Position numbers and translations under genes: made by a program
The notes under the pieces: generated by a model
What the model was told of the DNA's origin: nothing
The model's input: the letters and a program-made list of their open reading frames with translations, nothing else
Databases searched by the model: none
NCBI GenBank assembly: GCA_018402345.1
Contig: JAGYIV010000014.1
Span: forward strand, 124,001-188,000
From: Terrimicrobiaceae bacterium
GTDB taxonomy: Bacteria > Verrucomicrobiota > Verrucomicrobiia > Chthoniobacterales > Terrimicrobiaceae
Direction of reading: 5' to 3'
Length of the DNA stretch: 64,000 nt
Part shown: positions 58,329 through 64,000 of the stretch, one piece after another
Layout: the number at the start of each line of letters is the position of its first letter
How positions within the stretch are numbered: the stretch's first letter is position 1

Positions 58329-60707
58329 ATGATCATGCCGATAGGTTTTTCGACCTTTATGCAACCCGATCCGCCACTCCCCCTGCCGGCCCGCTATCAA
58401 TTCAAAGCCCTCCTTGGACAGGGGGGGGCAGGCGAGGTTTTGAGTGCATGGGACACCCAACTGAAACGAACAGTGGCCGTGAAGCGGTTGCGCCAGGCGA
58501 CAATGCCCGACGCGGACGTCCGCGATGCATGGCAGGAGGCAATGTGCCTGGCCTCAATCCGGCATCCGAACATCGTTTCAGTGTTCGACATTGGAACCGA
58601 GCATGACGCGCCCTACATGGTCATGGAATTTGTGCAGGGTGAGACCTTGGAACAGGCCGTGCGCCGCTCACCGCTCGAAATCCCCGTTTTTTGCGACATC
58701 GCCGCCCAGTGTCTGGAGGGAATAGCCGCCGCACACCATAGCGGTCTTGTGCATCGCGATCTCAAGCCCGCAAACATCATGCTTGTGCGTTTGCCCACCG
58801 GTCAATTTCAGGTCAAGCTTCTTGACTTTGGCATAGCCCAGTATCTTCAAGAAAATCAAGTAGAAGGTGATACGAATGCAGTCGCCGTCACGGGCACCAT
58901 CCATTGGATCTCACCGGAACAGTTGGAGGGAGCGGCTGTGGACGGTCAGTCCGACCTTTATTCTCTCGGGTGTGTTTTTTATTTTTGCCTGACTGGGGTG
59001 CCGCCTTTTTCCGGGACAACCCCCAATGAGATCCTGCAAGCCCATCTTGCCGGAGATGCCTGCCCTTTGGCGGTGTTGCGTCCCGATGTCCCGCCGGCGC
59101 TGGCCGGTTGGGTCATGAGCCTCATGGCGAGGCGACCGGACGATCGACCCGCCGGCGCAATCGATGCGCTGAGGCGCTTGGAACCTCCGGCGGCAAACTT
59201 CGTAAAAACCACACGAATTTCCGCTCCGCTGTCGGGCCCGCCTCCCGGGGTGGACGAAGAAACCGGTCGGATCGATTGCCGTATGCTGGACTCGCCCGCT
59301 GCACCCCCTCCCGAGCCCCGCAAGCCTGTTTGGCCGCTGGCTGCGGCCACAGCCCTGTTTGTTGCGGTCGTTGGGTTGTTGGGTTGGATGTTTTTTCAGA
59401 AACCTGAACAGCCCGTGTTCCGCATCCATGGATCGAACACAATTGGCTCAACGCTCGCACCGGCTCTTGTCGAAGGTTTCTTGACCCAACGCGGCAACAA
59501 GGAAATCCAGACCGAGAGCGCCCATGGCAGTGTGGAGCGACGTGTGGGTTTTTTGGATTCGAGAAGCGGTCGCCGTGAATTTGTAGAAGTTCATGCACAC
59601 GGCTCGCGCACCGCATTTTCGGGGCTTCGTGACGGACTTTGCGACATCGGGATGTCATCCTCTCGGGCGAGGGAGTCGGATGTGTCAGAGTTGGCTGGGA
59701 AGGGGATTGGAAACATGAGGACACCTTCCTGTGAAATCATTGCGGCGCTCGACGGCCTTGCCGTCCTTGTTCACCCCGAAAACCCCTTGTCGCAGCTCGA
59801 TCGCCGGGCGGTGGCGGCCATTTTCGAAGGAAAAACCACAGATTGGGCCGAGGTTGGGCGCGAGCGCCCAGGAAAAATCAACCTTCATGCGAGGGATTCC
59901 AACTCTGGCACCTTTGAATTCTTCCAATCCGTTGTGCTCGGAAACGGGTCTTTGGCTCCGGACGCGCTCCGTTACCAGGACAGCACGGAGCTTTCCAGAG
60001 CTGTGTTGGCGGACGAGGATGCCATCGGATTCGTGGCATTGCCCTACATCCTCGACTGCAAAGCGCTGGCGATTGGAGACGACGGGACCCCTGCTTTGAT
60101 TCCCTCCCGTTTTACAGTTGCCACCGAAGATTACGCCCTTTCGAGACGGTTGTTTTTTTATGTTCCTGCGTCGGGCATGCACCCCTGGGCCAGGAAATTT
60201 CTTGAATTCGCCACCGGACCCGCCGGCCAAGACATCGTGAGCAGGGTGGGGTTCGTCAAGCAAACGCCAGTGGTCCAACCGGGCCTGGTGCCGCGCAATG
60301 CCCCGGCCGAATATCAGAGTCTTCTAGAGAATGCCGAAAGAGTGAGTCTGAACGTCCGCTTCAGCGCAGATACGGGGGCCCTCGACTCGAAGGCCGCGCT
60401 GGATTTGGGCCGCTTGGTTGATTTGATGGCGGTCCCTGAAAACAGGGGTCGAGAGCTTGCGTTGGCTGGATTCCACGAGGATACCGGCGATGCGGCTGCT
60501 GATCTCGCGTCCTCTGTTCAAAGCGCCTCCTTGGTGGCTGCCGAAATTGAAAAACGCGGACTAAAGGTCCGTCATGTCACAGGCTATGGAGCCGCTCTTC
60601 CCGTGGGGTCCAACAATGATCCAGCCGGACGCTGGAAAAACAGGCGTGTCGAAATCTGGATTCGTGGCCCACGGGACCCGTTGGCGTTTTCACCCCAGGG
60701 AAACTGA
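58329..60707 (+). CDS. Composite receptor kinase: Ser/Thr kinase-TM-PstS-like binding domain-OmpA-like domain
   Basis: A 792-residue protein. The kinase domain (about 22-285) has GQGGAGEV (30-37), Lys52 in VAVKRL, HRDLKPAN from 142, DFG at 166-168 and a complete lobe (DLYSLGCVFYF). A Pro-rich linker leads to one TM helix (about 335-356). The periplasmic part starts with a PstS-type phosphate-binding-like domain (about 364-645: IHGSNTIGSTLAPALVEGF, HARDSNSGTFEFFQ) and ends with an OmpA-like peptidoglycan-binding domain (about 670-779: GYGAALPVGSNND, then WKNRRVEIWI). Binding/OmpA proteins without the kinase are known; the whole composition is unusual. It could sense a ligand, possibly phosphate, and relay it inward by phosphorylation. 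The start could be 58335 or 58359. Confidence 0.85.
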   Translation: MIMPIGFSTFMQPDPPLPLPARYQFKALLGQGGAGEVLSAWDTQLKRTVAVKRLRQATMPDADVRDAWQEAMCLASIRHPNIVSVFDIGTEHDAPYMVMEFVQGETLEQAVRRSPLEIPVFCDIAAQCLEGIAAAHHSGLVHRDLKPANIMLVRLPTGQFQVKLLDFGIAQYLQENQVEGDTNAVAVTGTIHWISPEQLEGAAVDGQSDLYSLGCVFYFCLTGVPPFSGTTPNEILQAHLAGDACPLAVLRPDVPPALAGWVMSLMARRPDDRPAGAIDALRRLEPPAANFVKTTRISAPLSGPPPGVDEETGRIDCRMLDSPAAPPPEPRKPVWPLAAATALFVAVVGLLGWMFFQKPEQPVFRIHGSNTIGSTLAPALVEGFLTQRGNKEIQTESAHGSVERRVGFLDSRSGRREFVEVHAHGSRTAFSGLRDGLCDIGMSSSRARESDVSELAGKGIGNMRTPSCEIIAALDGLAVLVHPENPLSQLDRRAVAAIFEGKTTDWAEVGRERPGKINLHARDSNSGTFEFFQSVVLGNGSLAPDALRYQDSTELSRAVLADEDAIGFVALPYILDCKALAIGDDGTPALIPSRFTVATEDYALSRRLFFYVPASGMHPWARKFLEFATGPAGQDIVSRVGFVKQTPVVQPGLVPRNAPAEYQSLLENAERVSLNVRFSADTGALDSKAALDLGRLVDLMAVPENRGRELALAGFHEDTGDAAADLASSVQSASLVAAEIEKRGLKVRHVTGYGAALPVGSNNDPAGRWKNRRVEIWIRGPRDPLAFSPQGN

Positions 60708-60727
60708 CCGGTATTCGCAATAGGCGC

Positions 60728-61234
60728 TTATCTGGCCACCCTGTTCTGCAGCCCCCAAACCCGCTCGCCGGGCCAGATGTTGTTTTTTGAAAACCAGCCC
60801 TGCGGCATTTCCAATGCGTAGGCGATGTTTCGGAAGCGGCTTTGAACAGGGGTTTCGTTGAGCGGCTTGAGATCGTGGAGTTCGAGGATTATGCCGCGCG
60901 GGTCGATGTAGGCGATCGTCAGCGGCATGGTGGTGTTCTTCATCCAGAAGCCGACCGGTCCGACCCGGTCCATCACGAAAAGCATGCCGCTATCGGGGGC
61001 GAGTGACTCGCGAAACATCAGTCCGGTCGCCCGCTCGTGTTCCTCGTCGGCGATTTCGGCGCGCACGGTCTTTCCTCCGATCCTGAGTTCCAGCGAGGGC
61101 AGGGGAGGCTGCGGGCCTGATTGCGCTAGGACTCCGGCCACCGCAAGCAACAACGGCAAGGCAAAAAAAGCTGCTTTCAGCAGAGAAGAAAATCGATCGA
61201 ATCTGTTGACAGGATTTCGGGAATTTGCGCACAT
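60728..61234 (-). CDS. DUF192 (YggL/UPF0127-like) exported protein
   Basis: A 168-residue protein with an N-terminal hydrophobic helix (about 17-37, AAFFALPLLLAVAGVLA), a signal peptide or anchor, and a DUF192 domain: VRAEIADEEHERATGLMFRE, GMLFVMDRVGPVGFWMKN, MPLTIAYID and ALEMPQGWFS. The domain's function is unknown. The start at ATG 61234 was chosen since the signal-like helix follows; the upstream extension crosses the divergent promoter region of the act operon. Confidence 0.85.
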   Translation of the reverse strand: MCANSRNPVNRFDRFSSLLKAAFFALPLLLAVAGVLAQSGPQPPLPSLELRIGGKTVRAEIADEEHERATGLMFRESLAPDSGMLFVMDRVGPVGFWMKNTTMPLTIAYIDPRGIILELHDLKPLNETPVQSRFRNIAYALEMPQGWFSKNNIWPGERVWGLQNRVAR

Positions 61235-61237
61235 ACT
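61206..61237 (+). promoter_or_regulatory. Weak candidate promoter for the act operon
   Basis: TTGACA (61206-61211) followed after 18-20 bases by CACATA/CATACT-like sequence (61230-61237). It lies inside the start of the divergent DUF192 gene, about 130 bases upstream of actA. The -10 is poor, so this is tentative. Confidence 0.25.
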
Positions 61238-61367
61238 GCCCTTCAAAACATGTATCCGTTGCAGCGCAATCAAGAAAACACCTACACACTCATTAGTGTT
61301 TCCGAGACCACCCGCCGCGGGATGAACCCGACCACCTGAACCGTTACGGACAACGAGGCACCGACCG

Positions 61368-62021
61368 ATGGCAAATTTTTTCCCAAAATGGACCAACTGG
61401 CTCCCCCTGAAGCTGGTCATTTGCGCAGGCGCGATCGTCACCTTCCTGGCGGCCGGCATCACCTATTATTTCACCCCGAAATACACGCGGGTCGGCTACG
61501 AGCCCACCCAACCGGTTCCGTTCTCCCATGTCATCCATGTCCAGCAACTCGGGATGGATTGCCGGTATTGCCACAGCTTCGTGGAAGTCGCCTCCCACTC
61601 GAATGTCCCCACCACGCAGACCTGCATGTCCTGCCACACGCAAATCAAGGCCGATAGCCCGAAACTCGCTGCCGTGCGTGAAAGCTGGAAAACAGGCGAT
61701 CCGGTCAACTGGGTCCGCATCCACAAACTTCCCGATTACACCTATTTCAACCACGCCGTGCACGTGAACCGCGGCGTGAGCTGCTACAGCTGCCACGGCG
61801 CGGTTAACGAAATGCAGGTCGTCTACCAGCACGAGCCGCAAAGCATGTCTTGGTGCTTGGATTGCCACCGTGCCCCCGAAAATCACCTCCGCCCGCCCTC
61901 GGAGATCTACAACATGGCCTGGCATCCGCCTGCGGATACCACACAGCAAGAGATCGGCCTGAAATTCAAAGAGGAGTGGGAAGTCAACCCTCCTGTCACC
62001 TGCGGAGGTTGCCACCGATGA
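61368..62021 (+). CDS. actA: Multihaem cytochrome c subunit ActA of alternative complex III
   Basis: A 217-residue pentahaem cytochrome. The N-terminal TM helix (about 16-34) anchors it; five CxxCH motifs are visible (CRYCH, CMSCH, CYSCH, CLDCH, CGGCH), with extra His residues as distal ligands. Length and motif number fit ActA, the electron-entry cytochrome of the quinol-oxidising alternative complex III. It overlaps the next gene by ATGA, so actAB are translated together. Confidence 0.92.
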   Translation: MANFFPKWTNWLPLKLVICAGAIVTFLAAGITYYFTPKYTRVGYEPTQPVPFSHVIHVQQLGMDCRYCHSFVEVASHSNVPTTQTCMSCHTQIKADSPKLAAVRESWKTGDPVNWVRIHKLPDYTYFNHAVHVNRGVSCYSCHGAVNEMQVVYQHEPQSMSWCLDCHRAPENHLRPPSEIYNMAWHPPADTTQQEIGLKFKEEWEVNPPVTCGGCHR

Positions 62022-64000
62022 AGAGAAATTTCCACCACCCGGCCCCGGAGAAAACCCCGCGCATCTGGCGAAGCATGCGCGAACTCGAGAACGATCCCGA
62101 GTTTGAAAAGCACCTCCACATGGAATTCCCGCGCGGCGCGGAAGTCTATCAGGACAGCGGGCTCTCAAAGCGAGATTTCATCAAACTGATGGGAGCTTCC
62201 ATCGCCCTTGCCGGTGTGGGCCTCACGGGATGCCGCCGTCCGGAATCCTACCTCGTGGCCTTTACCAAAGGGGTGGAATACACAATCCCTGGCAAGTTCC
62301 TCTACTATGCGACCTCGATGCCGACCCGTTTCGGCGCGATCCCCCTCATTGCTACGACATCCGATGGCCGCCCGACCAAGCTTGAGGGCAACCCCCTTCA
62401 CCCCTACTCGAATGGAGGCACGGACACGTTTGCCCAAGCGGAAACGCTGAACCTTTACGACCCGCATCGCTCGAAAGTCGTCACTGAACACGGCAAGGCG
62501 TCCTCCGTTGAGGCGTTCGATGCCTTTGTGGCCTCCGTCGCCAAAGGCGATGGGTCCGGTGTCGCGATTCTCACCGAGCCGTCCAGCTCTCCCACCAAAT
62601 CCCGCCTCCGTGCGGCACTTCAAACAAAATTCCCAAAACTCGTTTGGGCGGAATATGATCCACTTGTGCCTATTGCCGCTGTTGCTGCAAATGATGCCGC
62701 ATTCGGCCCAAGTGTTCGCCTCGTTCCGCAATTTTCCCGGGCGGATGTCATTCTTGCCATCGACAGTGATTTTCTGAACCCCATCGAGACCGGAGTTGGA
62801 TACGCCCAAGGATTTTCCGCGCGTCGTAATCCCGACCAAAAAGGTGCCCAGATGAACCGCCTCTACGCGGTCGAAAACCACTTTACCGTCACCGGCGGCA
62901 TGGCCGACCACCGCCTGCGCTGCAAGGTTTCCGAGACTGGCGAATTCACCCGCCAACTCGCTGTGGCTCTCGCCACAGCCACCAACAACGCCGCGCTCGC
63001 CGAAGTGGCAAACGCGGTCCCTGCCGCCCAGAGCGAAATTGATCCGGCATGGATCAAGGAATGCGCCGCCGATTTGGCCAACAACGCCGGGCGGTCGATC
63101 GTTCTCACCGGACCAATGACGCCCGCACCGGTCCAGATTCTGGTCAATGCGATCAACAGCGCCCTCGGCAACATCGGCACCACGCTGCTTCCGGTGAAAA
63201 CCGACTCTGTCCCTGCGACCTCGATCGAGGACCTCGCGGCCTTGATCGAGCAAGGAAATGTCAAGACCCTCTTCCTGCTTGGTGTCAATCCCGCCTTCAA
63301 CGCCCCAGCCAATCTCGGCTTCAAAGACCTTCTTTCCAAAGTGCCCGACAGCGTGCATCTGGGTCTCTTCGAGGACGAGACAGCAAAGGCGTCCCGCTGG
63401 CATGTTCCCGCGGCCCACTTTCTCGAGTCTTGGGGAGACAGTCGCACGTTCGACGGCACCTACACCTCTGTGCAACCGATGATCCTTCCGTTGTGGAACG
63501 GGGTCTCGGAAATCGAAATTCTCCACAAACTCAATGGCGGCGCCTCCCCTGTCGGCCCAGCCTTGGTGCGTGAGACATTCAACGGCATTTCCCAGCAAGC
63601 GAACGACGAATCTTGGAATGCGTTCCTTCGAGATGGTTTCCTTCCAAATTCCGCATTCGCGAAAACCCAGGTGTCCTTCAATGCCTCGACAGCGGCCGCA
63701 CTCGCAAAGACCGGCGCGACGGCTAAGGCGGATGCCTTGGAACTCGTTTTCCTGCAAAGCTCGAGCGTCGATGACGGTCGTTATGCAAACAATTCCTGGC
63801 TCCTTGAGACGCCGGACTTCGTGACCAAGGTGACATGGGATAACGTCCTGATGGTCAGCCCCGCCACGGCGAAAAAACTCGGTATCAAAGCCAACAATTT
63901 CGGCATCCTTGGAGATGTCGCCGAGAAAATGGGCAATGAGGTGAACTACGACCTCGTTGGGGACATTGTCGAATTGTCCGATGGCAAGACCACCATCGAA
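62018..64000 (+). CDS. actB: ActB iron-sulfur/molybdopterin-like subunit of alternative complex III (right edge cuts the gene)
   Basis: The frame runs open from ATG 62018 to the window end (661 codons). A MRELENDPEFEKHLHMEFP N-terminus, then a Tat-like segment LSKRDFIKLMGASIALAGVGLTGCR (Tat motif SKRDFIKLM) and IPGKFLYYATSMPTR match ActB. The molybdopterin-oxidoreductase-like domain follows but, as usual in ActB, appears not to bind the cofactor. The C-terminal iron-sulfur domain would be beyond the edge. Coupled to actA by ATGA. Confidence 0.92.
   Translation, partial: MKRNFHHPAPEKTPRIWRSMRELENDPEFEKHLHMEFPRGAEVYQDSGLSKRDFIKLMGASIALAGVGLTGCRRPESYLVAFTKGVEYTIPGKFLYYATSMPTRFGAIPLIATTSDGRPTKLEGNPLHPYSNGGTDTFAQAETLNLYDPHRSKVVTEHGKASSVEAFDAFVASVAKGDGSGVAILTEPSSSPTKSRLRAALQTKFPKLVWAEYDPLVPIAAVAANDAAFGPSVRLVPQFSRADVILAIDSDFLNPIETGVGYAQGFSARRNPDQKGAQMNRLYAVENHFTVTGGMADHRLRCKVSETGEFTRQLAVALATATNNAALAEVANAVPAAQSEIDPAWIKECAADLANNAGRSIVLTGPMTPAPVQILVNAINSALGNIGTTLLPVKTDSVPATSIEDLAALIEQGNVKTLFLLGVNPAFNAPANLGFKDLLSKVPDSVHLGLFEDETAKASRWHVPAAHFLESWGDSRTFDGTYTSVQPMILPLWNGVSEIEILHKLNGGASPVGPALVRETFNGISQQANDESWNAFLRDGFLPNSAFAKTQVSFNASTAAALAKTGATAKADALELVFLQSSSVDDGRYANNSWLLETPDFVTKVTWDNVLMVSPATAKKLGIKANNFGILGDVAEKMGNEVNYDLVGDIVELSDGKTTIE

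Noticed and set aside
62165-63757. 530-codon open frame on the minus strand within actB
   Set aside because: It lies entirely antisense to a well-recognised gene; composition is that of a GC-rich shadow frame and no domain is seen.

Overview
The window is a GC-rich chromosomal stretch (with one AT-richer patch at about 4.6-5.6 kb) from a Gram-negative bacterium, most likely a member of the Verrucomicrobiota/PVC group. Pointers to this are the long (about 586-residue) form of IspG next to RseP, several eukaryotic-like Ser/Thr kinases, an exosortase locus, Zwf paired with OpcA, a serine palmitoyltransferase-like gene, and the start of an alternative complex III operon. The phylum is inferred from gene content; no rRNA lies in the window.

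Layout. 0-5.5 kb: rseP (cut by the left edge), ispG (frameshifted), an ABC1/AarF kinase with a TetR-fold partner, then an AT-rich patch with a decayed IS5-type transposase. 5.5-12.7 kb: tgt, a YceI protein with a small membrane protein, two Ser/Thr kinases, and a 7-TM histidine kinase coupled to a FixJ-like regulator. 12.7-21.4 kb: acetyltransferase, aldehyde dehydrogenase, tRNA-Leu(UAA), Na+/Ca2+ exchanger, a secreted helical protein, transaldolase, a coupled ketosynthase pair, a Bax-inhibitor-like protein and RNase PH. 21.4-26.7 kb: rpsU, two SDR-type genes, a serine palmitoyltransferase-like enzyme overlapping a YghO/GNAT-like acyltransferase candidate (a possible ceramide module), and a D-2-hydroxyacid dehydrogenase. 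26.8-31.8 kb: zwf-opcA and katG (frameshifted). 31.8-36.8 kb: an exopolysaccharide/exosortase locus (sugar transferase, exosortase fused to an EpsI-like domain, TPR-like membrane protein). 36.8-49.3 kb: DUF885 protein, AgcS symporter, S41 protease-tsaD, rmuC, and a tightly overlapping minus-strand chain STAS > SpoIIE-type phosphatase > grpE > dnaJ > nnr. 49.3-58.2 kb: a fused MBL exonuclease-ATP-dependent DNA ligase, dprA, topB, a flippase-like membrane protein with a partner, and a TIGR01777 epimerase. 58.3-64 kb: a composite receptor kinase (Ser/Thr kinase, TM, PstS-like domain, OmpA-like domain), a DUF192 protein, and actA-actB running off the right edge.

Most striking are: (1) the kinase-PstS-OmpA fusion at 58.3-60.7 kb, whose architecture suggests a transmembrane sensor of a periplasmic ligand anchored to peptidoglycan; (2) the putative sphingolipid gene pair with a 134-bp overlap; (3) the single-chain fusion of the ligase-associated exonuclease and ligase; (4) the partner-switch/chaperone operon. 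Four conserved genes (ispG, katG, the exosortase and nnr) carry five reading-frame breaks in total. At least three of these lie in C/G homopolymers, so sequencing or assembly indels are the first explanation to test.
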